Positions 26,956 to 35,773 of a DNA stretch of 64,000 bases are shown here, in pieces. The first letter of the stretch is position 1. Each line of letters opens with the position of its first letter. Source of the DNA: Candidatus Soleaferrea massiliensis AP7 (GTDB lineage: Bacteria; Bacillota; Clostridia; Oscillospirales; Ruminococcaceae); NCBI RefSeq assembly GCF_000820765.1, contig NZ_CCYH01000021.1, positions 88,375 to 152,374 of the forward strand. Reading direction: 5' to 3'. The translations under genes were made by a program, and so were the position numbers. Below the pieces are notes generated by a model. It saw only the letters and a program-made list of their open reading frames with translations, searched no databases and was not told the origin of the DNA.

Positions 26956-26990
26956 CCCATTTACGGCCGTTCGGCTGTAAATGGGCGTCT
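26956..26990 (+). terminator. Hairpin terminator after isocitrate dehydrogenase
   Basis: CCCATTTAC...GCCG-TT-CGGC...GTAAATGGG forms a long stem (26956-26985), followed by a weak T-rich stretch. It lies 22 bases after the stop. Confidence 0.65.
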
Positions 26991-27056
26991 TTGCAGGATA
27001 TCAGAATTCATTGAGCGGCATAGATTCATCTAAGAATACCGCAGATGGGGGTACAT

Positions 27057-27695
27057 ATGCCTAAAGATCAAAATGTTTCTCTTTCGGTTATACGCCGCCT
27101 GCCCCGGTACTACCGTTTTCTCGGGGAGCTTCTCAGAAACGGCGTGGAGCGTATATCCTCGAAGGAGCTGTCTGCACGCATGGGGCTGACCGCCTCACAG
27201 ATCAGACAGGACTTGAACTGCTTCGGCGGTTTTGGACAACAGGGATACGGCTACAACATCTCCGCGCTCTATGTGGAGATCGGAAACATCCTGGGTATCA
27301 ACAAAGGGTTTGAAACCATCCTGATCGGAGCCGGAAATCTGGGACGCGCGATCACCAAGCACATGAACTTCGAAAAGATCGGATTTCATCTGGCGGGTAT
27401 ATTTGATGTCGATCCACACATCATAGGACAGAGGATTATAGGTCTCACCATTCAAAATATCGACAATCTGGACAGCTTCTGCAAACAGCATCATCCGGTT
27501 GTGGCGGTGCTCTGCGTACCGCAGCAGACGGCGCGCGATCTGGCGAATCATCTTGTGGAACTGGGCGTCAAGGGATTCTGGAACTTCTCTCACTACGACC
27601 TGACCGTCGATTTCGAAAACGTGATTGTGGAGAACGTGCATCTCGGCGACAGCCTGATGACGCTTTGCTACCGCGTCAATGAGCTGATTGGATGA
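27057..27695 (+). CDS. rex: Redox-sensing transcriptional repressor Rex
   Basis: NADH/NAD+-sensing repressor of fermentation and redox genes. The 212-residue protein has an N-terminal winged helix (SVIRRLPRYYRFLGELL, then SSKELSARMGLTASQIRQDL) and a Rossmann domain with GAGNLGRAI; the C-terminal helix is present. ATG 27057 follows GGGGGT; an in-frame ATG at 27045 precedes that site and is rejected. Placement right after two TCA-cycle genes suggests it may regulate them. Confidence 0.94.
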   Translation: MPKDQNVSLSVIRRLPRYYRFLGELLRNGVERISSKELSARMGLTASQIRQDLNCFGGFGQQGYGYNISALYVEIGNILGINKGFETILIGAGNLGRAITKHMNFEKIGFHLAGIFDVDPHIIGQRIIGLTIQNIDNLDSFCKQHHPVVAVLCVPQQTARDLANHLVELGVKGFWNFSHYDLTVDFENVIVENVHLGDSLMTLCYRVNELIG

Positions 27696-27722
27696 GTGTT
27701 TGTCAAATAACGATCAAATTGG

Positions 27723-27758
27723 CAGTAGATACCTTGCATGGGTGTCTACTGTTTTTTC
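27723..27758 (+). terminator. Intrinsic terminator of rex
   Basis: CAGTAGATACC and GGGTGTCTACTG form an 11-bp stem (with one wobble) followed by six T, 28 bases after the rex stop. Confidence 0.9.
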
Positions 27759-28017
27759 ACACGGGTTTGCCAACACATTTTTCCGGATTCGTGAGCGGAT
27801 GCGGTATGCGTTCTCCGCTTTTTATATGACAGTCCCTTATCATCTCAGGGATGCACCGCGTGAATTCTTTGCGGGAAGCTGCGGTTGATGCTGTTACCAC
27901 ATAATGTGTTCGTGAGATCAACTTGTACAACCGCTTATTATATACTGTGTTCACTGAGATCATCGTGTACGGCGGCCCCTTCGCATAAGGCTGCTTTTTA
28001 CAACAGGGAGGTGTCCG
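27759..28017. other. Spacer between rex and the PAP2 gene
   Basis: No gene. It contains two imperfect direct copies of about 28 bases beginning TGTGTTC and containing GAGATCA and TGTAC (27905 and 27946). Their role is unknown; they might be operator-like. Confidence 0.4.
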
Positions 28018-28560
28018 ATGCTTCAATATTTCGACCTGCCGATCCTGCAGTTTATCCGGACGCACATCGTTCATCCGGCGCTCGACCCGGTCATGTCGTT
28101 TCTGGATTTCCATGGATTCGGGATTCCGCTGTGCATCCTGATCGGCGCGGTGCTTCTGTGCATCCGCCGGACACGGAAGTACGGATTGATCTGTCTGGCC
28201 GCCGTCGCCGTAACCGGTCTTGTCAATCTCGGCATCAAGGAGCTGGTTGCAAGGCCGCGCCCGTTCATCAGTCACGACCTTCCGCCGCTGATTCTGCCGC
28301 CGGTTGGGTATTCCTTCCCGTCCGGCCACACGCAGCAGGCGTTCACGGTTGCGACGGTGCTGCTGTTCGCCAACAAAAAGCTCGGCGTCATTGCGATGGC
28401 CGTCGCTTCGCTGGTTGGCTTTTCAAGGATGTATGTCGGCGTGCACTACCCGACCGACGTTCTGGTTGGCGCGCTGCTAGGCATCGCCATCGGATTTCTG
28501 GTCGACAGACTGATCGATTCCTGGCTGACACGCCGAAAACAAAGTCGTTCAGTCCGATGA
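28018..28560 (+). CDS. PAP2-family membrane phosphatase
   Basis: A 180-residue polytopic phosphatase of the type 2 phosphatidic acid phosphatase superfamily. All three active-site motifs are visible: KELVARPRP, PSGHT and SRMYVGVHYPTD. Such proteins dephosphorylate lipid phosphates; many act as undecaprenyl diphosphate phosphatases, which would fit the nearby uppS and the cell-wall genes, but the substrate cannot be told from sequence. The ATG follows GGGAGGTG. Confidence 0.9.
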   Translation: MLQYFDLPILQFIRTHIVHPALDPVMSFLDFHGFGIPLCILIGAVLLCIRRTRKYGLICLAAVAVTGLVNLGIKELVARPRPFISHDLPPLILPPVGYSFPSGHTQQAFTVATVLLFANKKLGVIAMAVASLVGFSRMYVGVHYPTDVLVGALLGIAIGFLVDRLIDSWLTRRKQSRSVR

Positions 28561-28629
28561 CATCTCCAGCATCCGCTTCCTATTTAACAGCAATGGCACT
28601 GGTCCTGAAAGGGCGATGGAGTGAGCAAG

Positions 28630-29040
28630 CACCTTTGGCGTTCTTCGGCCGAAGAATCATTTACGCAGCGGCTGCGGGAATTGGGGTACCGGTAAAGACC
28701 GTTGCAGGGAGCGTAGGCGTCCGCTGCCAGCCATTCAGCCACCCTGACCAAAGCTAAACGCCGTCCGCAGACGGCCGAAGCGGGTAGCGGGATATCAGAG
28801 GGGATTTTCAAGGGGGCCACCACCTGCGGTGGGGCGCTCGGCTGCGCCGTTTTTTCTGCCGCGTTGTTGCAGTGTGTTGGTCATAGGCTCTTTTCTTATT
28901 TCAGTGACGCGTAGCGCGTGCACCAGCGCAGCTGGCCCCCTTGAACGGCCTTTCTTGGTACCTTCTTTGGCCGGCAAAGAAGGTACTGCCACATTGCCAA
29001 AGGATTTTGGTAAACAGCGTAAAGCCGCTGCGCCACAGCG
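28630..29040 (+). repeat. Dispersed structured repeat, copy A
   Basis: Shares several blocks in the same order with 35201-35711: an ATTTACGCAGC...GGGGTACC block (28659 on), the hairpin GCCGTC-CGCA-GACGGC (28759-28774), the GGGATATCAGAGGGGATTTT block, a 13-bp inverted repeat TTCAAGGGGGCCA / TGGCCCCCTTGAA (28807-28819 and 28933-28945), a 12-bp hairpin GTACCTTCTTTG / CAAAGAAGGTAC (28958-28986) and CCAAA-GGAT-TTTGG. The loop of the 13-bp repeat is 113 bases long here. No open frame is conserved between copies. Type and origin are unknown. Confidence 0.85.
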
Positions 29041-29093
29041 ACACAGATACCCTGCCTGACAAAAATATCGCTTTTCAATTTCTTGACCACCTC

Positions 29094-29120
29094 AGCGGGC
29101 CTTAACAGGCCCGCTTTTTT
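29094..29120 (+). terminator. Intrinsic terminator downstream of repeat copy A
   Basis: GCGGGCCT-TAAC-AGGCCCGC followed by six T. It could end a transcript running through the repeat element, since no coding gene ends nearby after the PAP2 gene at 28560. Confidence 0.88.
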
Positions 29121-29261
29121 CATCTTCCTGTCACAAAACGATGAAGAAACGATCCATGTTTTATGGTAACGTATGAGTAGAATCGTTCCGGAAAACTGTA
29201 GCCTGTTTGTAGGGAAAGTGTAAATAAACATCACAGTGCAGAAAAAACTGAGGGAAACCTC

Positions 29262-29290
29262 TTTACATAAAACAAAGCTTATTGTAAAAT
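29262..29290 (+). promoter_or_regulatory. Sigma-A-type promoter for pyrH
   Basis: TTTACA (29262-29267), 17-base spacer, TAAAAT (29285-29290), about 155 bases before pyrH in a strongly AT-rich stretch. Confidence 0.55.
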
Positions 29291-29444
29291 ATATATTGAT
29301 AATGTATGCAATTATTTTCTTCCAAAAATGGAAGACAGCCATAGCATATGATACAGGCAATGATCGTTCTGAAACAAAGGCGGAACCATTGCCCGTTTTT
29401 ATGAGGAAAAGTATTGAAACGTCATGGAAGGAGTGTTTTGGGAT

Positions 29445-30152
29445 TTGAGTCTGAAGTATCATAGAATCTTGCTCAAATTAAGCGGGGAAGCACTTGCAGG
29501 GGAGAGTAAATTCGGATTGGATTACGGCGTTGTCACCAACATCTGCAAATCCATCAAGGAATGCGCGGATCTGGGGGCCCAGATGGCAATTGTCGTGGGC
29601 GGCGGCAACTTCTGGCGCGGACGTTCCAGCGGACAGATGGACCGCACCCGTGCGGATCACATGGGGATGCTGGCGACGGTCATCAACGCGCTGGCCTTGG
29701 CCGATGCGCTGGAGGCGCTCGGGGTGGATGTGCGCGTACAGACGGCGATTGCCATGCAGGCGATTGCGGAGCCCTACATCCGCAACCGTGCGGTGCGCCA
29801 CCTGGAAAAGGGAAGGGTGGTCATCTTTGGCTGCGGCACCGGCAACCCGTTCTTCTCAACCGATACGGCGTCTTCGCTGCGGGCTGCGGAGATCGACGCG
29901 GACATCATTCTGAAGGCCACCATGGTGGACGGCGTTTACGACAGCGACCCGAACAAGAACAAGGATGCCGTGCGCTACGACGAGCTGACCTTCAAAGAGG
30001 TGCTGAACCAGGAGCTGGCCGTCATGGATTCGACCGCCGCTTCGATGTGCAAGGACAACGACATCCCGCTGCTGGTGTTCTCGATCGACGATCCGCAGAA
30101 CATCGTAAAGGCTGTCAAGGGCGAGGATCTGGGCACCATTGTCAAGGAATAA
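29445..30152 (+). CDS. pyrH: Uridylate kinase
   Basis: UMP kinase of the amino-acid-kinase fold, making UDP for nucleotide and cell-wall precursor pools. The protein shows [24 protein letters not shown], the [16 protein letters not shown] helix and the ATP-region motif [13 protein letters not shown] favour a TTG start at 29445 (235 residues, the usual length) with AAGGAG 11 bases upstream; an ATG at 29424 would add seven residues but lacks a ribosome site. Confidence 0.93.
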   Translation: MSLKYHRILLKLSGEALAGESKFGLDYGVVTNICKSIKECADLGAQMAIVVGGGNFWRGRSSGQMDRTRADHMGMLATVINALALADALEALGVDVRVQTAIAMQAIAEPYIRNRAVRHLEKGRVVIFGCGTGNPFFSTDTASSLRAAEIDADIILKATMVDGVYDSDPNKNKDAVRYDELTFKEVLNQELAVMDSTAASMCKDNDIPLLVFSIDDPQNIVKAVKGEDLGTIVKE

Positions 30153-30170
30153 AAGCCGGCGGGCTTTTTA
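30151..30170 (+). terminator. Short hairpin overlapping the pyrH stop
   Basis: AAAAGCC-GGCG-GGCTTTT with a short T end. It is probably a partial terminator, because frr is normally co-transcribed with pyrH. Confidence 0.45.
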
Positions 30171-30222
30171 TAAGAACTGATCATGGGCTATGTTAAGCTG
30201 ACATAAAAAAATAGTATGGAAG

Positions 30223-30258
30223 TGGTTTTTCCTTCGCCATAGAAGCGGAGAAAAACCA
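30223..30258 (+). other. Hairpin in the frr leader
   Basis: A 9-bp stem TGGTTTTTC / GAAAAACCA encloses a smaller CTTC / GAAG stem. It lies about 90 bases before frr with no T-run after it. The function is unknown. Confidence 0.4.
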
Positions 30259-30350
30259 AAAAGGCTGAAAGCTTATAAAACAAGCGTCTCTTCAGAACTT
30301 TTTCTTATGTTGCCTTAACGGTGCCTGATAATGTTTAAGGAGGAATTGTC

Positions 30351-30917
30351 ATGCCAAATATGGAAGGTGTAGACTACAGTAAATATGAACACAAGATGGA
30401 TAAGGTCGTTTCGGCCCTTTCCCGCGAGTACGACAGCATCCGTTCCGGACGCGCGACGCCGGCGGTGCTCGACAAAATTATGGTGGATTACTACGGCGTG
30501 CCGACCCCGATCAACCAGATGGCGGCGGTCAGTGTGTCCGAAGCGCGCATTCTGGTCATCCAGCCGTGGGACAAATCCACGCTGAAGAGCATTGAGAAGG
30601 CCATCCAGACATCCGACATCGGCATCAACCCGACCAACGACGGCAGCGTCATCCGCATCACGTTCCCGCAGCCGACCGAGGAACGCAGAAAAGAGATCTG
30701 CAAGCAGATCCGCAAATACTGTGAAGAATCCAAGATCGCCGTCCGCAACGCAAGGCGCGACGCGATGGAGGTCTTCAAAGGCATGAAGAAAAAGTCTGAA
30801 ATCACCGAGGACGATTTGAAGGATATTGAAACCGACATCCAGAAGCTGACCGACAAGTATGTCAAGGAACTTGACAAGCTGGCGGAAAGCAAAGAGAAGG
30901 AAGTCATGACCATCTAA
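30351..30917 (+). CDS. frr: Ribosome recycling factor
   Basis: Splits post-termination ribosomes together with EF-G. The 188-residue protein matches the family length and shows SIRSGRATPAVLDKI, YYGVPTPINQMA, the IGINPTNDGSVIRI segment, and the long C-terminal helices. The ATG follows AAGGAGG. It follows pyrH as in most bacteria. Confidence 0.97.
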   Translation: MPNMEGVDYSKYEHKMDKVVSALSREYDSIRSGRATPAVLDKIMVDYYGVPTPINQMAAVSVSEARILVIQPWDKSTLKSIEKAIQTSDIGINPTNDGSVIRITFPQPTEERRKEICKQIRKYCEESKIAVRNARRDAMEVFKGMKKKSEITEDDLKDIETDIQKLTDKYVKELDKLAESKEKEVMTI

Positions 30918-30959
30918 CCCATCACGGCAGCGTGATCGGACTTTTTGAGGAGGCAGGCT

Positions 30960-31694
30960 ATGTTTTTTATGAAGAAGAACGCAGGGCCCCGGCAGGAAAT
31001 GGTGATACCGGCCCATATCGGCATCATCATGGACGGCAACGGAAGATGGGCGAAAAAGCGCGGCCTGCCCCGCAAAGCCGGGCACCGGTACGGTGCGAAG
31101 GCGATGGAGGAGATCTGTAAATATGCGCGCGACATCGGCGTGCGTTATCTGACGCTTTACGCCTTCTCGACCGAGAACTGGAAGCGTCCGCAGGACGAGG
31201 TGGATTCGATCATGAACCTCCTGCGCAATTATCTCAAGGATATCACCAACCATCAGAAAGAGGAGATCCGAACGAAATTTATCGGGGACAGGAGCGGTCT
31301 TGCCCCCGATATCGTTGCGCTGATGGAGGAAGCCGAGGAGAAGGGCGCGCATTTTGACAAGCTGACCGTCAACTTTGCGATCAACTACGGCGGCAGGGAC
31401 GAGATTGTCCACGCTGTCCGGGAGATTGGAAAAAAGATTCAAGACGGCGCCCTGCAGCCCAGTGATATCGATGAGCAGACGCTGGAAGACTTTCTGTATA
31501 CAGCGGGCCAGCCCGCTCCGGATTTGATCATCCGGCCGAGCGGGGAGTTCAGAACCTCCAATTTCATGGTGTGGCAGAGCGCCTATTCCGAACTGGTGTT
31601 CATGGATGTGCTGTGGCCGGATTTTGGTCCGAAGGATTTGGACCGGGCCATCGAGGAGTATTCGCGCCGGAACCGCCGCTTCGGCGGTGTGTAA
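30960..31694 (+). CDS. uppS: Isoprenyl transferase (undecaprenyl diphosphate synthase)
   Basis: cis-Prenyltransferase making the C55 carrier for peptidoglycan and other envelope polymers. The 244-residue product has the catalytic-aspartate motif IMDGNGRWA, AFSTENWKRP, and the C-terminal RPSGEFRTSNF and LVFMDVLWPDF. ATG 30960 is set by GAGGAGG six bases upstream; an upstream in-frame start at 30945 overlaps that site. Confidence 0.96.
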   Translation: MFFMKKNAGPRQEMVIPAHIGIIMDGNGRWAKKRGLPRKAGHRYGAKAMEEICKYARDIGVRYLTLYAFSTENWKRPQDEVDSIMNLLRNYLKDITNHQKEEIRTKFIGDRSGLAPDIVALMEEAEEKGAHFDKLTVNFAINYGGRDEIVHAVREIGKKIQDGALQPSDIDEQTLEDFLYTAGQPAPDLIIRPSGEFRTSNFMVWQSAYSELVFMDVLWPDFGPKDLDRAIEEYSRRNRRFGGV

Positions 31695-31987
31695 CGGCGG
31701 CATGCCGGGACACAGGACCGCGTCTGCCGGCAGGCGGGATGCATCCGTGTACGGCGGAATCGAATTTCGATATACAGAATCAGTTTTATAAAGGCATATG
31801 AAATGCAGTTCGGTTGAATGGAAGCAGATTGACGGCCATATATCGGGTGGATGCATCAGCCAAAGATAAACTGCATACCTGTTACATAGGAAGCGCAACG
31901 CGCTCCCGACTCATTTGCCGCGCTGCCGGGCGGGATCAGCGCATATCCTGGGACATCACAGAAGATCGGCTGCTATGGGAGGAAAAC
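31695..31987. other. Spacer between uppS and cdsA
   Basis: 293 bases with no credible gene. It includes a GC-rich palindrome CTGCCGGCAG around 31727. No promoter was recognised. Confidence 0.45.
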
Positions 31988-32824
31988 ATGAAACAAAGAA
32001 TCATTACAGGCATCGTCGGCATTGCGCTGTTAAGCGTTGTGCTGTTCTTTTATCAGACCATTGTATTTGACATTGTCATCGCGCTCGTATCGGTGGGCGC
32101 GGTGCTGGAAATGCTTGATGTGTGCAAGGTGCGGGACAACACCCCGGTACTGGTCACATCCCTTCTTTTTGCGGCATTGGTGCCGTTTCTGCGCGGTGGG
32201 TTCCTTTCCCCGTATGGAAGCCTTGCACCATATGTGTTCGCCGGCGTGCTGCTGGTGCTGATGATCATCCAGTATCCGAAGCTGAGATTCGACAAACTCA
32301 GCATCGCGTTCTTTTCAAGTATGCTGATTCCGTACGCGTTCAGTACGTTTTTATATATCCGCGACATGATCACGGAATTTAATCTTTTATACCTGCTGAT
32401 CATCCTGGTCGCCGCGATGATTCAGGATATCTTCGCCTACTTCGTCGGCAAGTTCTTCGGCAGGCACAAGCTGATCCCTTCGATCAGCCCGAACAAGACG
32501 GTGGAGGGCGCCGTCGGCGGCTTCGTCTTCTGTGTGCTGGGAACGCTGCTGACCGCCTACATCTACCAGCAGGTCATCTTCTCGATGGGTACGCAGTTCC
32601 AGATCCATTACCTGTGGCTGGCGTTGATCGCGGCGGTTCTGGCTGTGGTCGGCGTGCTGGGAGACCTCGCGGCGTCGGTCATCAAGCGTCAGAATGAGGT
32701 CAAGGATTTTGGAAACGCGCTGCCGGGGCACGGCGGCATTCTTGACCGGCTCGACAGCATGCTGTTTGTCGCGCCCACCATGTACATCCTGATACAGTTT
32801 ATCCCACTGGTTTCGCCGATGTGA
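31988..32824 (+). CDS. cdsA: Phosphatidate cytidylyltransferase
   Basis: Makes CDP-diacylglycerol, the precursor of acidic phospholipids. The 278-residue polytopic protein has the family signature SVIKRQNEVKDFGNALPGHG followed by GILDRLDSM, and PNKTVEGAVGG. ATG 31988 follows GGGAGG; a longer in-frame reading from 31814 has no ribosome site and no family match. Confidence 0.95.
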   Translation: MKQRIITGIVGIALLSVVLFFYQTIVFDIVIALVSVGAVLEMLDVCKVRDNTPVLVTSLLFAALVPFLRGGFLSPYGSLAPYVFAGVLLVLMIIQYPKLRFDKLSIAFFSSMLIPYAFSTFLYIRDMITEFNLLYLLIILVAAMIQDIFAYFVGKFFGRHKLIPSISPNKTVEGAVGGFVFCVLGTLLTAYIYQQVIFSMGTQFQIHYLWLALIAAVLAVVGVLGDLAASVIKRQNEVKDFGNALPGHGGILDRLDSMLFVAPTMYILIQFIPLVSPM

Positions 32825-32849
32825 TGCGGCGGGAAAGTTGGAGGTTGTT

Positions 32850-34028
32850 ATGAAAAATATTACGATACTCGGTTCCACCGGTTCCATCGGCACCCAGGCG
32901 CTGGATGTCATCGACAAGCTGAACGCGCTGGCAAAGCGGGATGAAAACGCGCCCTCCTACAAGGTACTGGCTCTGACGGCGCACACCAACATGGACCTGC
33001 TCGAAAAACAGGTCCGGATGTACGAGCCGGTTTACGTCTGTGTCACCGATCAAAAATCCTATGAAGAGATCAAACTGCGGCTTCGTGAAACCTCCGTCAC
33101 CGTGCTGTACGGCATGGACGGACTTTGTGAGGCCGCGTCTTTGCAGAAAAACGACCTTGTGCTGAACGCCCTGGTCGGCATGGTGGGGCTGCGGCCGACC
33201 CTTGCCGCCATCGGGGCGAAGAAGGATGTCGCGCTGGCGAACAAAGAGACGCTTGTCGCGGGCGGGCAGCTGGTCATGCAGGCCGCGCGGGAGAACCATG
33301 TGAAGATTCTGCCGGTCGACAGCGAGCATTCTGCTATATTCCAGTGCCTGGCGGGGCATAATTCTAAAGAATATCTGCATAAACTGCTATTAACGGCCTC
33401 CGGCGGCGCGTTTTACGGCCGCAAAAAGGAGACCCTCCGGTCGATCACGGTCGAACAGGCCCTGACCCATCCAAACTGGCAGATGGGCGCGAAGGTCACG
33501 ATCGACAGTGCGACGCTGATGAACAAGGGCCTTGAGCTGATCGAGGCGGCCTGGCTGTTCGATGTCGACCCGAAGGATATCGAAATCGTCGTGCACCGCG
33601 AAAGCATTGTGCATTCGATGGTGCGTTATGTGGACGGCAGCGTCATTGCGCAGATGGGCGTACCGGATATGCGCATCCCGATTCAGTACGCGCTGACCTG
33701 GCCTGCACGGTTTGTCTCCCCGGTCAAGCCGCTGGATCTCGTTTCACTGGGCAGTTTGAGCTTCGGCGAGCCGGATGAGGACACCTTCCTGTGCCTGCCC
33801 GCCTGCCGCGAAGCCATCCGGCGCGGGGGACTGTATCCATGCATCGTCAACGGTGCGAACGAACAGGCCGTCAAGCTGTTTCTGGATCATGAGATCGGGT
33901 TCCTGCAGATCGGGGAACTGGTCAGGGACGCGCTGAACGTATCCGTTTCCACTGGAAGCTACACGGTGGAGGATGTTCTGGAAGCTGACAGGACGGCGCG
34001 CGAAGCGGTATTGACAAAAATTCGATAG
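32850..34028 (+). CDS. dxr: 1-deoxy-D-xylulose 5-phosphate reductoisomerase
   Basis: Second enzyme of the MEP isoprenoid pathway, target of fosmidomycin. The 392-residue protein has the NADPH motif GSTGSIGTQ, ANKETLVAGG, the metal and substrate residues in PVDSEHSAIFQCL, and TASGGAF. ATG 32850 lies behind TTGGAGG. With ispG and uppS nearby, this region supplies the undecaprenyl carrier. Confidence 0.96.
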   Translation: MKNITILGSTGSIGTQALDVIDKLNALAKRDENAPSYKVLALTAHTNMDLLEKQVRMYEPVYVCVTDQKSYEEIKLRLRETSVTVLYGMDGLCEAASLQKNDLVLNALVGMVGLRPTLAAIGAKKDVALANKETLVAGGQLVMQAARENHVKILPVDSEHSAIFQCLAGHNSKEYLHKLLLTASGGAFYGRKKETLRSITVEQALTHPNWQMGAKVTIDSATLMNKGLELIEAAWLFDVDPKDIEIVVHRESIVHSMVRYVDGSVIAQMGVPDMRIPIQYALTWPARFVSPVKPLDLVSLGSLSFGEPDEDTFLCLPACREAIRRGGLYPCIVNGANEQAVKLFLDHEIGFLQIGELVRDALNVSVSTGSYTVEDVLEADRTAREAVLTKIR

Positions 34029-34046
34029 AATGGGTTGTGATACAAT

Positions 34047-35084
34047 ATGAGTGTTGTATGGACAGTACTGATAGCGGTTCTGGTCTTCGCGGCGCTGATC
34101 TTTATCCATGAGCTGGGCCATTTCCTGATGGCGAAGTTAAACGGCATCAAGGTCGATGAATTCGCATTGGGCATGGGCCCGACGCTGCTCAAATGGGGCA
34201 AGGGCGAAACCACCTACGCGCTGCGGCTCTTCCCGATCGGCGGCTTCTGCAAAATGGAAGGCGAAGACGAGGGCAGCTTGAACGAACGGGCGTTCTGCAA
34301 TAAAAAGGTTTGGCGCAGGATTCTGGTCGTCGTTGCCGGCGCGCTGACAAACATCGTGCTCGGATTTATCATCCTGCTGTGCCTGACCTCCAGTCAGGAC
34401 CTGATCGGCTCGACACAGGTTGCGAAGTTCAATGAGGGCAGCATCAGCCAGAACTCCGGCCTGCAGGCCGGGGATATCATCGAACGGATCAACGGCAACA
34501 AGACCAACATCGACTACGACATCCTGTACGCGCTGATGCGTGACAAGGACGGCGTTGTGGATATGGAGGTCCTGCGCGGCGATGAGATTGTCAAGCTGGA
34601 TGCGGTTAAGTTCAACATGCAGGAGCTGGAGGACGGCACCAAAACCATTCAGCTGGACTTCAAGGTCAAAGGCGAGGAGAAGACCTTTTTGAATGTGGTG
34701 CACCATTCATTCTTCTGGACGGGCGCGATCATCAAGGTTGTCTGGACGTCACTTTTGGATTTGATCACCGGAAACTTCGGGTTTAACCAGCTGTCCGGGC
34801 CAGTCGGCGTTGCGACGGCCATCGGGCAGGCAAGCTCGATGGGACTGAGTTCGCTGTTCCTGATGATTGCCTTCATCACGATCAACCTCGGTGTATTCAA
34901 CCTGCTTCCATTCCCGGCACTGGACGGCGGACGTCTGGTCTTCCTGATCATCGAGGGCATCCGCAGAAAACCGATCAAGCCGGAGTATGAGGGGTATGTG
35001 CATCTAGCGGGCCTGCTGCTGCTGTTCCTGCTGATGATTGCGGTTACGTTCAACGATATTGCACGGTTGATTACCGGCGGTTAA
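34047..35084 (+). CDS. rseP: Site-2 protease RseP/RasP
   Basis: Intramembrane zinc metalloprotease that cleaves anti-sigma factors and remnant signal peptides within the membrane. The 345-residue protein has HELGH in the first membrane segment, a single PDZ domain (about residues 120-200, SGLQAGDIIERINGNKT), and the NLLPFPALDGGR motif supplying the third zinc ligand. A strong terminator follows directly. Confidence 0.95.
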   Translation: MSVVWTVLIAVLVFAALIFIHELGHFLMAKLNGIKVDEFALGMGPTLLKWGKGETTYALRLFPIGGFCKMEGEDEGSLNERAFCNKKVWRRILVVVAGALTNIVLGFIILLCLTSSQDLIGSTQVAKFNEGSISQNSGLQAGDIIERINGNKTNIDYDILYALMRDKDGVVDMEVLRGDEIVKLDAVKFNMQELEDGTKTIQLDFKVKGEEKTFLNVVHHSFFWTGAIIKVVWTSLLDLITGNFGFNQLSGPVGVATAIGQASSMGLSSLFLMIAFITINLGVFNLLPFPALDGGRLVFLIIEGIRRKPIKPEYEGYVHLAGLLLLFLLMIAVTFNDIARLITGG

Positions 35085-35096
35085 ATGATAGAAGAA

Positions 35097-35139
35097 AGCA
35101 AAGGAGCCTTCCGGAAAGAAGTCTCCTTTGCTTTTTTTA
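35097..35139 (+). terminator. Intrinsic terminator after rseP
   Basis: AGCAAAGGAG and CTCCTTTGCT form a perfect 10-bp stem with a 16-base loop, followed by a seven-T run. Confidence 0.93.
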
Positions 35140-35200
35140 TTTAAGATATCCTCATGATAAAAAATGAACCGTTATCTAGCAGCCATCTGCCATGGAACAT

Positions 35201-35773
35201 CACCTGCGGTGGGGCAATCGCCTACGGCGTTCTACGACAAAAAATAATTTACGCAGCAGCTACGGGAATCGGGGTACCTGGAAAGACTGTTGCAGAGATC
35301 GTAAGCGTCCGCTACTAGCTATGTCCAACCACCCAACCAAAAACAAAACGCCGCCCGCAGGCGGCCGAACCACCTGGCGGTGGGGCAATCGCCTACAGTG
35401 TTCTACGACAAAAGATAATTTACGCAGCAGCTACGGGAATTGGGGTACCTGGAAAGACTGTCGCAGAGATCGTAAGCGTCCGCTGCTAGCTATGCCAACC
35501 ACCCAGCCAAAAACAAAACGCCGCCCGCAGGCGGCCGAAACAGGTAATGGGATATCAGAGGGGATTTTCAAGGGGGCCATCTGGCTAGGAGCGGCACCGT
35601 GCATGGCCCCCTTGAACGGCCTTTCTTGGTTACTTCTTTGGCCGGCAAAGAAGTAACGACCACTTTGCCAAGGTATCTTGGTAAACACAGTAAAACTGCT
35701 GTACCACAGCGTTACAACAATCACCCTGCCAACCTATCTTGATAAATTGAAATAGTGCGCTGAACTACAGCGT
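35201..35773 (+). repeat. Dispersed structured repeat, copy B with internal duplication
   Basis: The first part is duplicated in tandem: 35201-35370 and 35371-35541, period 170, each starting CACCTG...GGTGGGGCAATCG and ending with hairpin GCCGCC-CGCA-GGCGGC. Then come the GGGATATCAGAGGGGATTTT block, the 13-bp inverted repeat (35567-35579 and 35604-35616, 24-base loop), the hairpin GTTACTTCTTTG / CAAAGAAGTAAC (35629-35657), and CCAAG-GTAT-CTTGG. A second, degenerate copy of the last block (ACCTATCTTGATAAA...CTACAGCG) runs to about 35773. A 154-codon open frame through it is not conserved and is not called. Confidence 0.87.

Noticed and set aside
28659..28740. Shared peptide (IIYAAATGIGVP...) in all repeat copies as evidence of a gene
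   Set aside because: One frame stays open in copies A, B and C over about 24 codons, but differences fall at all codon positions and no start or longer frame exists.
27885..28757. 290-codon plus-strand frame
   Set aside because: It overlaps the PAP2 gene in another frame and runs on into repeat copy A; no ribosome site or family match.
35192..35656. 154-codon protein in repeat copy B
   Set aside because: The frame is just the tandem repeat translated; it is not kept in copies A or C and substitutions show no codon-position bias.
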